Below, one piece after another: positions 4,988-10,494 of a DNA stretch of 10,494 nucleotides; the first letter of the stretch is position 1; each line of letters starts with the position of its first letter. The DNA is taken from assembly GCA_904501935.1 (NCBI GenBank), contig CAJGDA010000047.1, forward strand, positions 1 through 10,494, read 5' to 3'. The DNA is from an uncultured Methanobrevibacter sp. (GTDB taxonomy: Archaea; Methanobacteriota; Methanobacteria; Methanobacteriales; Methanobacteriaceae). A program made the translations under genes and the position numbers. Under the pieces are notes generated by a model, which was not told the DNA's origin, made no database searches, and worked only from the letters and a program-made list of their open reading frames with translations.

Positions 4988-6454
4988 ATGAATAAAGAGT
5001 CAGTTGGTATTGTTGAAACTAAATATCTTAATATCTCAGAACCAATTGAATTAGACAGTGGTGAATCTCTTGGTGATGTCACTGTTGCTTATGAAACTTA
5101 TGGCGAGCTTAACAAAGAGAAATCTAATGCAATCTTAATCTGCCACGCTTTAACTGGAGACGCTCATGCAGCAGGCTGGCATAAGGGAGATAAAAAACCC
5201 GGATGGTGGGAGATAATAATCGGTCCGGGCAAAGCGCTTGATAGTGAAAAATACTTCATAATTTGTTCTAACGTATTGGGAGGTTGTAAAGGAACAACTG
5301 GCCCTAGTTCAATCAATCCAAAAACAAAAAAGGAATATGGCCTTGATTTTCCAGTAATCACAATCAGTGACATGGTTAAGGTTCAAAAGAAATTGATTGA
5401 ATACTTTGAAATTGATCAGCTGTATGCTGTTATCGGAGGATCCATGGGTGGAATGCAGGTTCTTGAATGGATGGTATCCTACCCTAAAATGATGAAAAAG
5501 GCAATTCCAATCGCTACAGCTGCAATGTCTTATCCTCAGCAAATCGCTTTCAATGCCGTAGGTCGCCAATCAATCTTTTCAGATCCTAATTGGAATGGTG
5601 GAAATTACTATGAATCAGGCAATATTCCAAAAAATGGATTGTCCTTGGCACGCATGATTGCTCACATTACATATTTAAGTGATGAATCTATGGATATTAA
5701 GTTTGGGCGTGGTCTGCAGGACAAAGATGAAATTAGCTATGACTTTACAGTGGATTTCCAGGTCGAAAGCTACCTTAAACATCAAGGGGAAACCTTTGTA
5801 AAACGTTTCGATGCTAATAGTTATCTGTATATTACAAAAGCTGTCGATTTATTCGATTTATCAGTTAATGGCTCTTTAATCGATGGGTTAAAGGATGTAG
5901 AGGCAAAAATTGAAGTAATTTCTGTAGATTCTGACTGGTTATATCCGACAGAGCAAAGTACAGAGATTGTGACTGCTTTAAATGCAAATGATGTTGATGT
6001 GTCATTTTCAGAGATAAAATCAAATTATGGTCACGATGCATTTCTTCTTGAAAAAGGCCAACTTAATTATATTTTCGCTAACTTCCTGTCCGATAATGTT
6101 GTTGAAGACTTGATGATGGAGCAAATATCAACAATTAAGGCGGATGCTGAAGTTGTTGAAGCAGCTAAATTAATGTTGGATGGTCATGTAACTCATATTC
6201 CAGTTGTAACCGATGAAAATAAGTTAATTGGTATTGTTACAAGCTGGGATTTATCTAAATCCATTGCAACTGATTCCAATCAGTTGAAAGATATTATGAC
6301 AACAACTGTCAAGTATTGTAATGCTGGCGATACCATAGAGGAAGTTGCCCGTAAAATGCGTAAATTTGATATATCCTGTCTTCCTGTCGTTGATGAGGAT
6401 ATGGTAGTTTTAGGTCTTATTACAACAGACCAAATTAGTAATTTACTAAGCTAA
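4988..6454 (+). CDS. metX: Homoserine O-acetyltransferase MetX with C-terminal CBS-domain pair
   Basis: A 488-residue cytosolic enzyme transferring acetyl from acetyl-CoA to homoserine, the entry to methionine synthesis by direct sulfhydrylation. The alpha/beta-hydrolase part (about 10-370) has the MetX motif GGSMGGMQ with nucleophile S152, the acid D316 in DSDWLYP and H349 in YGHDAFLLE, plus LGGCKGTTGPSS at 97-108. The C-terminal part holds two CBS motifs, about 376-430 and 434-488, ending in GIVTSWDLS and GLITTDQIS. This fusion is known in methanogens, and CBS pairs often bind adenosyl ligands such as AMP or SAM, so allosteric feedback is plausible but not shown here. The ATG follows the rnc TAA with no gap, with AAGGTG at 4976-4981 inside the rnc end, implying translational coupling. 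T-runs follow the stop. Confidence 0.95.
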   Translation: MNKESVGIVETKYLNISEPIELDSGESLGDVTVAYETYGELNKEKSNAILICHALTGDAHAAGWHKGDKKPGWWEIIIGPGKALDSEKYFIICSNVLGGCKGTTGPSSINPKTKKEYGLDFPVITISDMVKVQKKLIEYFEIDQLYAVIGGSMGGMQVLEWMVSYPKMMKKAIPIATAAMSYPQQIAFNAVGRQSIFSDPNWNGGNYYESGNIPKNGLSLARMIAHITYLSDESMDIKFGRGLQDKDEISYDFTVDFQVESYLKHQGETFVKRFDANSYLYITKAVDLFDLSVNGSLIDGLKDVEAKIEVISVDSDWLYPTEQSTEIVTALNANDVDVSFSEIKSNYGHDAFLLEKGQLNYIFANFLSDNVVEDLMMEQISTIKADAEVVEAAKLMLDGHVTHIPVVTDENKLIGIVTSWDLSKSIATDSNQLKDIMTTTVKYCNAGDTIEEVARKMRKFDISCLPVVDEDMVVLGLITTDQISNLLS

Positions 6455-6462
6455 ATTACTTC

Positions 6463-6478
6463 TTTTTTTTAATTTTTT
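6463..6478 (+). terminator. T-rich tract between metX and azlC
   Basis: T8, two A, then T6, beginning 9 bases after the metX stop. It looks like an archaeal U-tract terminator, but the azlC ribosome binding site GGAG (6479-6482) follows at once with no visible new promoter. It may therefore only lower read-through into azlCD. Confidence 0.45.
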
Positions 6479-6490
6479 GGAGTCGTTATT

Positions 6491-7183
6491 ATTTCACGTA
6501 GAGCTAAGTTTATTGATGGTGCTAAAAAGGGAATTCCAATCACATTCGGTTATGTTCCAATGGGAATAGGATATGCTGCTATTGCAATAAAGGCAGGGAT
6601 GACACCACTTGAAACAATCTCAATGTCATTTTTGGTTTATGCTGGCGCAGGGCAGATTATAGCTGCATCAATGGTGCTTAGTGGTGCAACTGCAATGGCA
6701 ATTATTTTGACAAATTTTGTGGTTAATTTGAGATATTTTGTAATGTCCACATGCGTTTTAAACCAAGTCGAAGACTCAAATGTTGGGTTGAACATCTTAG
6801 CAGCACATGTGACTGTTGATGAGTCATTTGCAATGTTTTCATTAAGTGAAGATTCAAGTATTTGGACATATCTTGGAATTGCAATAACTGCATGGTTAAG
6901 TTGGTGTTTAGGAGCGGGAATCGGTGTAGTTTTATTGGATTTGCTTCCAGTAATTGTTACAAATAGTTTTAACATTTCACTTTACGCATTGTTCGTGGCT
7001 ATTTTGACTCCTGCAGTTAAGGAAAACAAACAAATTGCACTTTTGGTGTTAATAACTGCTATCTTAAATGTTGTTTTAGGCCAATTTTTAGGAAACTGGT
7101 CCTTAATTGTTGCTACTCTTCTAGGTGCAGTTATTGGAATGTATATAGTTGATGATGAATATTTGCTTTCCGGTGATGTCTAA
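6491..7183 (+). CDS. azlC: AzlC-type amino-acid exporter, large subunit (probable AUU start)
   Basis: An AzlC/YgaZ/BrnF family membrane protein which, with AzlD, exports branched-chain amino acids; relatives also export methionine. The first ATG in frame is at 6560, but translation upstream gives ISRRAKFIDGAKKGIPITFG, the expected AzlC N-terminus (basic start, then G-x-P before the first membrane helix). The frame is closed by TAA at 6470-6472, and no ATG, GTG or TTG lies between it and 6560. GGAG at 6479-6482 sits 8 bases before ATT 6491, with another ATT at 6488. So an AUU start is the best reading, giving 230 residues; starting at 6560 gives 207 and loses the conserved end. Family marks include FLVYAGAGQIIAASM, NLRYFVMS and VDESFAMF, with about 7 hydrophobic segments. 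The stop overlaps the azlD start by one base (TAATG). Confidence 0.85.
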   Translation: MSRRAKFIDGAKKGIPITFGYVPMGIGYAAIAIKAGMTPLETISMSFLVYAGAGQIIAASMVLSGATAMAIILTNFVVNLRYFVMSTCVLNQVEDSNVGLNILAAHVTVDESFAMFSLSEDSSIWTYLGIAITAWLSWCLGAGIGVVLLDLLPVIVTNSFNISLYALFVAILTPAVKENKQIALLVLITAILNVVLGQFLGNWSLIVATLLGAVIGMYIVDDEYLLSGDV

Positions 7184-7497
7184 TGGATTATATCATGTTA
7201 GTTATTTTAGGCTGTGCTGTTGTAACCTTCATCCCAAGGTTAATTCCTGCATTGTTTATCGATAAATTGGATTTTTCACCTAAGGTGGAGAAATTTTTGA
7301 ATTTAATTCCCTATACTGCTCTTGCAGCTTTAATATGTCCTGGGGTATTGACAGTAGATAATCAATTGTGGTATATTGGTTTGATTGGTGCGGTTGTAGC
7401 TGCAGGCCTTGCCTGGAAAAAAGTTCCTCTTGGTGCAATTGTAATTTTAACGGTAGTTGTATTGATAAGTGTCTATTCGATTGTTCCGTTTTTCTAA
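7183..7497 (+). CDS. azlD: AzlD-type amino-acid exporter, small subunit
   Basis: A 104-residue integral membrane protein, the small partner of AzlC (as YgaH/BrnE). Three to four hydrophobic segments are visible: about 2-22, 43-57, 63-80 and 84-103. The family marks TFIPRLIPALF (16-26) and FLNLIPYTALAALICPG (39-55) are present, the second being the typical K-F-L-x-L-I-P-Y-T-x-L-A-A stretch. Length is normal for AzlD. GGTGAT at 7172-7177 lies in the end of azlC, and the TAATG overlap implies coupled translation and a fixed ratio of the two subunits. With metX just upstream, methionine or branched-chain amino-acid efflux is the reasonable reading; the substrate is not visible in the sequence. 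A T7 run begins directly at the stop. Confidence 0.9.
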   Translation: MDYIMLVILGCAVVTFIPRLIPALFIDKLDFSPKVEKFLNLIPYTALAALICPGVLTVDNQLWYIGLIGAVVAAGLAWKKVPLGAIVILTVVVLISVYSIVPFF

Positions 7498-7504
7498 TTT
7501 TTTT
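7498..7504 (+). terminator. T7 run at the azlD stop
   Basis: Seven T directly after the azlD stop codon (7495-7497), followed by AGTCCC. This is consistent with an archaeal U-tract terminator; no hairpin precedes it. Confidence 0.4.
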
Positions 7505-7582
7505 AGTCCCAAGCAGATATTAAAGGGAAAAATGGGTTGATAACTGTATAAGTATCATTCTGATTTTACTGCTCGAGACCAT

Positions 7583-7615
7583 TGTAACATCAAAATGTGT
7601 TAATGAAATGTTACA
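7583..7615. repeat. Inverted repeat TGTAACAT / ATGTTACA
   Basis: Perfect 8-base arms at 7583-7590 and 7608-7615 with 17 bases between. TGTAACAT occurs again at 7846-7853, just after the XRE TATA box, so it may be a binding site of one regulator at several places. In a minus-strand transcript from the 7639-7653 promoter, the arms could also pair as RNA. Confidence 0.4.
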
Positions 7616-7638
7616 TATGTTAAAGATGGATTACCTAC

Positions 7639-7653
7639 TATATAAATGTTTCG
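7639..7653 (-). promoter_or_regulatory. Near-consensus BRE/TATA promoter on the minus strand, no gene downstream
   Basis: The minus strand reads CGAAACATTTATATA, matching the methanogen pattern CGAAA-N2-TTTATATA exactly. It belongs to the 20 bases (7631-7650) shared with 2200-2219. Transcription would start near 7615 and run left through the TGTAACAT repeat toward azlD, antisense to it. No open frame of meaningful length lies there. Confidence 0.45.
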
Positions 7654-7673
7654 TTTCTTATTTTGCTATTAGA

Positions 7674-7704
7674 AAATAGTTAATATTTATTTAATTAACT
7701 ATTT
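7674..7704. repeat. 11-bp inverted repeat
   Basis: AAATAGTTAAT (7674-7684) and ATTAACTATTT (7694-7704) are perfect complements around a 9-base loop. It could be an operator or an RNA hairpin. No T-run follows directly; the nearest is T7 at 7749-7755. Confidence 0.45.
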
Positions 7705-7829
7705 AATGATTATAACTTATTTAATATATTTAATATAATTTATATAACTTTTTTTAATAAAATAATGTTATTTAAAATTGTTTAAATTAATTTAAATAGT
7801 AATTAATAATTTTATTATAAACCGTTAAG

Positions 7830-7845
7830 TTTATATACTATGTAA
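7830..7845 (+). promoter_or_regulatory. TATA promoter of the XRE regulator gene
   Basis: TTTATATA at 7830-7837 is the methanogen TATA consensus. It is followed by CTATGTAA, so 14 of 16 bases match the TTTATATAGTAGGTAA at 2204-2219 and on the minus strand at 7635-7650. Transcription should begin near 7860, leaving a leader of about 75 bases before the ATG at 7935. Confidence 0.55.
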
Positions 7846-7886
7846 TGTAACATTAACATAAGTAATTAGTTTTTAACATAATTACT
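7843..7886. promoter_or_regulatory. Candidate operators: TAATGT-A-ACATTA and AGTAATTA-N10-TAATTACT
   Basis: Two inverted repeats lie between the TATA box and the expected transcription start: a 13-bp palindrome (7843-7855), and perfect 8-base arms at 7861-7868 and 7879-7886. A protein bound here would block the promoter. The small XRE regulator encoded just downstream is the natural candidate for binding and self-repression; this is inference from position. Confidence 0.45.
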
Positions 7887-7934
7887 AATGTACTTAAATA
7901 CTTTTTGCAAAAATGAATTAATTTGTGGGATACT

Positions 7935-8171
7935 ATGAGAACCATGATTAAATATTTAAGACAAGAGCTCAAGATGAGCCAAAAAGAGCTGGGGGATAAA
8001 GTTGGAGTTACCCGACAAACCATTAATGCATTGGAAAACGGTAGGTACAATCCATCTTTATTTTTAGCATATGAAATAACCCAGGTCTTTAATAAAATGA
8101 TGTTTAAAGGAGATCGAGAGAAGTATTTTGTTATGGAAGAAATATTTATTTTCGATGATGATTACTATTAG
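7935..8171 (+). CDS. Small XRE-family helix-turn-helix transcriptional regulator
   Basis: A 78-residue DNA-binding protein. The Cro/C1-type fold is clear: IKYLRQELKMSQKELGDKVG with helix 2 about 15-24 and recognition helix TRQTINALENGRYNPSLF at 26-43, close to the compact one-domain regulators common beside membrane protein genes. The tail is short and acidic (EEIFIFDDDYY). An in-frame TTG at 7923 would add four residues, but ATG 7935 fits better: family members begin close to the first helix and GGGAT lies just upstream. ATG 7944 is also possible. The stop overlaps the GGTGAT site of the next gene by one base, so it is co-transcribed with the DUF4013 genes and likely controls them. Inverted repeats over its promoter suggest autoregulation. 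Confidence 0.9.
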   Translation: MRTMIKYLRQELKMSQKELGDKVGVTRQTINALENGRYNPSLFLAYEITQVFNKMMFKGDREKYFVMEEIFIFDDDYY

Positions 8172-8179
8172 GTGATTAA

Positions 8180-8911
8180 ATGATTTTAGATATATACAAA
8201 GATGCACTTGAATATTCAGCGAAAGACTGGAAAACATTAGTGATATTAGGAGTAATTTGTTTATTTAGTTTCTTGTTATTGCCTGCATTCTTAATTACAG
8301 GATATAATTACAGAGTCATTAACAATGCGGTACATGGAATAATCAACGGAAGGGATCCTCTTCCAGACTTCAATGATTTGATTGCAATGTTTGTTGACGG
8401 TGTAAAGGTCGTAATTGTTCAGGTTCTGTATTTGATTGTGCCGATGATTATCTTTTTGGTGTTTGCAATTATTGCAGGACAGTTAACTGGCGTTGCATCA
8501 TCTGCATTAATGCTTATCGGATGTTTGATTACATTGATTGTAGGTGTAGCGGCATGTTTAATGTATCAAATGGGAATATGTCACATGGCATACAATGAAG
8601 GAGCATTTTCAAAAGCATTTGCTCTAAGTGAAATAAAAGAAGTGATTGATGAAATAGGATGGTTTGAATGCATTGCAACCTACATCGGATTGATAATCAT
8701 AATAATTGTAATTGCATCTGTCGTTACTGCACTCATTGGAATAATATTTACTGCATTTGGAATCTCAGGTGCTGTTTTAGGTGCTGATCCAAGCGGAATT
8801 TTTGTATTAGGTGCATTTATCAACTCAGTTATAACAATGTTCATTGTCGGACCATACTTAAGCATATTCGCTGCAAGATCAATGGGATTATTATACACAA
8901 TGCAAATATAG
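8180..8911 (+). CDS. DUF4013-like multi-pass membrane protein 1
   Basis: A 243-residue integral membrane protein with about five or six hydrophobic segments (about 18-40, 76-98, 104-128, 165-194, 205-230). It begins with a short amphipathic part, DIYKDALEYSAKDWKTL, and after the first membrane helix has a loop GYNYRVINNAVHGIINGRDPLPDF (41-64), followed by NDLIAMFVDGVKVVIV. This GY-x-YR...G-x-D-x-LP-x-F-x-D/N...F-x-x-G pattern is typical of DUF4013, a family abundant in Methanobacteriales and of unknown function. A second soluble part (AYNEGAFSKAFALSEIKEVIDEIGW, 137-161) is matched in the next gene. GGTGAT at 8171-8176 overlaps the XRE stop. The second copy starts 9 bases after the stop. A partner role with the ABC ATPase downstream is possible but unproven. 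Confidence 0.85.
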   Translation: MILDIYKDALEYSAKDWKTLVILGVICLFSFLLLPAFLITGYNYRVINNAVHGIINGRDPLPDFNDLIAMFVDGVKVVIVQVLYLIVPMIIFLVFAIIAGQLTGVASSALMLIGCLITLIVGVAACLMYQMGICHMAYNEGAFSKAFALSEIKEVIDEIGWFECIATYIGLIIIIIVIASVVTALIGIIFTAFGISGAVLGADPSGIFVLGAFINSVITMFIVGPYLSIFAARSMGLLYTMQI

Positions 8912-8920
8912 GGTGATTTG

Positions 8921-9757
8921 ATGGCAAGCATAACTGACTGTGTTGTAGAAGGATTGAAATATCCTTTCAATGATATTAAGAAACTTTTAGGATTTGGAGT
9001 ACTATTTGCATTGATAAGTGCAATATCCACATTCATTGGATTCGTGTCTATAGATATTTTCAGAGCTACCATGCATATGGTTGAAATGACTAACACTACC
9101 GCTTCACAATTGTCATTTTCACAACTGCCTCTTGGTGATATATATCTTGTAACTGTTTTGGGTGTTGTTGGCTTTATCATCACATTATTCATAATGGGAT
9201 ATCAATATGACATTGTAAAATTCTCAATTGACAAAAAAGAAGACTTTCCAGGTTTTAGAGATGTAAAAAACATATTTATCAAAGGAATAAAATATTTACT
9301 GGTAAGTTTAGCGTATAATATTATTCCGATTCTTTTCTTAGTAGGTGGAGTAACATTAGTGCATGATTCATCAATATTGCTGATTATCATGGCAATTTCA
9401 ATGTTATTGTTCATAATTGCATATTTCCTCCTTATCATGGCATTAAACAATATGATTGCTTATGATAGTCTTAAAAAGGCATTTGATTTTAATGAAATAA
9501 TGGATAATATTTCAAATCTTGGATGGGGAAAATATATTGGTATAATCCTGTTTACAATCATTGTAATGATGATTATTTCAGTTGCAGTAGGCTTCATATT
9601 AAGCCTTATTACTGTAGGTTTTGCGGAAACTATCAATAATCAGGCATTAATTGTATCAGTTGTTATTGCAATAATTGAAGGATTATTCTTAGACTCATAT
9701 ATGAGTGTATTCTTTAACAGAGTATGCGGATCAATATATAGAGAATCAATCAAATAG
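8921..9757 (+). CDS. DUF4013-like multi-pass membrane protein 2 (tandem paralogue)
   Basis: A 278-residue membrane protein related to the preceding one. Shared landmarks are GYQYDIVKFSIDKKEDFPGF (93-112) with VKNIFIKGIKYLLVSLAYNIIP after it, and AYDSLKKAFDFNEIMDNISNLGWGKYIG (180-207), matching the AYNEGAFSKAF...EIGW segment of its neighbour. It differs by a longer first extracytoplasmic loop (about 45-72, rich in Thr, Ser and Met) and has about six hydrophobic segments. The ATG at 8921 is chosen because GGTGAT at 8912-8917 precedes it by 3 bases, the spacing used by arfB; the TTG directly in front is part of the spacer. A hairpin with T-run follows the stop, before the ABC ATPase gene. Function unknown; probably acts with its paralogue in the membrane. 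Confidence 0.85.
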   Translation: MASITDCVVEGLKYPFNDIKKLLGFGVLFALISAISTFIGFVSIDIFRATMHMVEMTNTTASQLSFSQLPLGDIYLVTVLGVVGFIITLFIMGYQYDIVKFSIDKKEDFPGFRDVKNIFIKGIKYLLVSLAYNIIPILFLVGGVTLVHDSSILLIIMAISMLLFIIAYFLLIMALNNMIAYDSLKKAFDFNEIMDNISNLGWGKYIGIILFTIIVMMIISVAVGFILSLITVGFAETINNQALIVSVVIAIIEGLFLDSYMSVFFNRVCGSIYRESIK

Positions 9758-9758
9758 T

Positions 9759-9791
9759 TAGAATGTTTTTAACATTCTACCTTTATTTTTT
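9759..9791 (+). terminator. Hairpin terminator or attenuator before the ABC ATPase gene
   Basis: TAGAATGTT (9759-9767) and AACATTCTA (9771-9779) form a perfect 9-bp stem with a TTT loop, then CCTTTA and T6 at 9786-9791. It starts one base after the DUF4013 stop. No clear TATA box lies between it and the ABC start at 9818, so partial read-through may set ATPase expression. Confidence 0.6.
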
Positions 9792-9817
9792 AGTTAATTT
9801 TTTGGAGGTTTTTAGTC

Positions 9818-10494
9818 ATGGCAGACTACGTTATCGAGACAAATGACTTGTCAAAAATATATTCCAATAATAGAGTCGTAAACTCTATCAATATGCATGT
9901 TGAAAAAGGTAAGATATATGGTCTTTTAGGCAAGAACGGGGCCGGAAAAACCACAACCATGTGCATGCTTTTAAATCTCACATATCCCAGCAGTGGAGAG
10001 ATATTTCTCTTTGGAAAAGACCCTAGGAAATATTCAAAAGAGATTTATCTAAAAATAGGTTCAATCATTGAAACTCCGGGATTTTATGAAAATCTAACAG
10101 CACAAGAGAACTTGAAAATCATTGCTAAAATAAGAGGAGATTACAATCCAGTCAATATCAATTCAGTTCTAAAGATGGTTAATCTTGACCAGGAAAAATC
10201 AAAAAAATATAAGGACTATTCATTAGGAATGAAGCAGCGTTTGGGAATAGCGGCAGCAATTATGCACAGTCCTGAACTTTTGATTCTAGATGAGCCAATT
10301 AACGGTCTTGATCCTTTTGGAATCAAGGAAATCAGAACATTGCTTAAAAGATTATCCCATGAATTCGGAATAACAATTCTGATTTCATCTCATATTCTAA
10401 GTGAAATAGAAAATATTGCCGATGTTATTGGAGTTATGGATGAGGGCATTTTGATTGAAGAGTTTACAAGAGATGAACTGTTTAAGAAATTGAA
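9818..10494 (+). CDS. ABC transporter ATP-binding protein, BcrA type (partial, 3' end outside window)
   Basis: The first 225 residues of a cytosolic ABC ATPase, open to the right edge. It has Walker A GKNGAGKT (38-45), a Q-loop region replaced by IIETPGFYENLTAQENL (83-99), the signature SLGMKQRLGIA (135-145) in place of LSGGQ, Walker B LLILDEP (154-160), D-loop GLDP (163-166) and switch H192. The ETPGFYENLTAQENL and SLGMKQRL pair is typical of the BcrA/lantibiotic-immunity type, which with one or two permeases moves peptides or lipid-like compounds out of the cell or membrane. A GGAGGT at 9804-9809 precedes the ATG. A permease gene is expected just beyond the edge. Position after the XRE and DUF4013 genes suggests one functional locus, though a hairpin separates them. 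Confidence 0.92.
   Translation, partial: MADYVIETNDLSKIYSNNRVVNSINMHVEKGKIYGLLGKNGAGKTTTMCMLLNLTYPSSGEIFLFGKDPRKYSKEIYLKIGSIIETPGFYENLTAQENLKIIAKIRGDYNPVNINSVLKMVNLDQEKSKKYKDYSLGMKQRLGIAAAIMHSPELLILDEPINGLDPFGIKEIRTLLKRLSHEFGITILISSHILSEIENIADVIGVMDEGILIEEFTRDELFKKL

Larger units (their letters stand above)
7505..7934. other. Long AT-rich non-coding gap between azlD and the XRE regulator gene
   Basis: About 430 bp without a credible gene. In order: a less AT-rich patch (about 7500-7590); an inverted pair TGTAACAT/ATGTTACA (7583-7590, 7608-7615); a 20-bp element shared with 2200-2219 and forming a good minus-strand promoter (7631-7653); an 11-bp inverted repeat (7674-7704); a T7 run (7749-7755); a 16-bp A/T-only palindrome (7781-7796); and the XRE promoter with two further inverted repeats (7830-7886). 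A 17-codon frame at 7627-7680 has no ribosome binding site and is not called. Confidence 0.6.

Noticed and set aside
7627..7680. A 17-codon frame (MDYLLYKCFV...) over the shared 20-bp element
   Set aside because: No ribosome binding site, and the other copy of the element at 2200-2219 does not keep the frame.
7781..7796. 16-bp perfect palindrome TTTAAATTAATTTAAA
   Set aside because: It consists only of A and T in a tract that is nearly all A/T, so chance palindromes are expected; not counted as an operator.
7923..7934. Upstream TTG start for the XRE regulator
   Set aside because: It would add WDT before the normal N-terminus of this compact family and would consume the only GGGAT-like ribosome binding site; ATG 7935 is preferred.
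8680..9192. A 170-codon minus-strand frame opposite the two DUF4013 genes
   Set aside because: It spans both DUF4013 genes and their junction, and its Asn/Thr/Pro/Ile-rich product is what the reverse of hydrophobic coding sequence yields. The plus-strand genes have GGTGAT sites and family motifs.
1..10494. CRISPR array, tRNA, rRNA, insertion sequence or prophage
   Set aside because: No regularly spaced repeats, cloverleaf, rRNA motif, transposase or integrase, or target-site duplication was seen.

Overview
The window is strongly AT-rich. It carries archaeal information-processing genes (an Lsm/Sm-like protein next to ribosomal protein L37e, and a PUA-domain protein), an archaeal-type riboflavin/F420 deformylase gene, GGTGAT-type ribosome binding sites and TATA-box promoters. 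Together these point to a methanogen of the Methanobacteriales, most likely Methanobrevibacter or a close relative. That placement is inferred from gene content and style, not from a database match.

Layout. At the left edge (2-286, +) is the low-complexity Ser/Thr-rich tail of a protein that begins outside the window. It converges on a minus-strand group: a Panacea/SocA-like gene (1544-2050), a universal archaeal PUA-domain gene (1006-1488) and arfB (304-996). A 307-bp non-coding gap (2051-2357) with several promoter-like elements leads into the conserved plus-strand pair Lsm (2358) and rpl37e (2644), closed by a hairpin terminator. Next come two small tandem paralogues of unknown function (2991-3401, 3409-3798), converging with a minus-strand unknown gene (3803-4138). 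A divergent regulatory region (4139-4315) precedes rnc (RNase III, 4316) and metX (homoserine acetyltransferase with two CBS domains, 4988), whose stop and start codons abut. azlC and azlD (6491-7497), encoding a branched-chain amino-acid/methionine exporter pair, follow. azlC appears to start at an AUU codon.

After a 437-bp, very AT-rich gap full of inverted repeats (7498-7934) comes a membrane/export locus: a 78-residue XRE-type regulator, two tandem DUF4013-like multi-pass membrane proteins, a hairpin terminator or attenuator, and the start of a BcrA-type ABC ATPase that runs off the right edge.

How they may work together: metX makes O-acetylhomoserine for methionine synthesis and azlCD could export surplus methionine or branched-chain amino acids. 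RNase III is unusual for an archaeon, and its start codon lies inside a 10-bp inverted repeat that could allow self-regulation. The XRE regulator sits over its own inverted repeats and may control the DUF4013/ABC locus. The least explained signals are non-coding: a 20-bp element found at two distant sites with a 14/16 relative in front of the XRE gene, a 25-bp promoter-like element found twice, and a near-consensus minus-strand promoter in the azlD-XRE gap with no gene after it.
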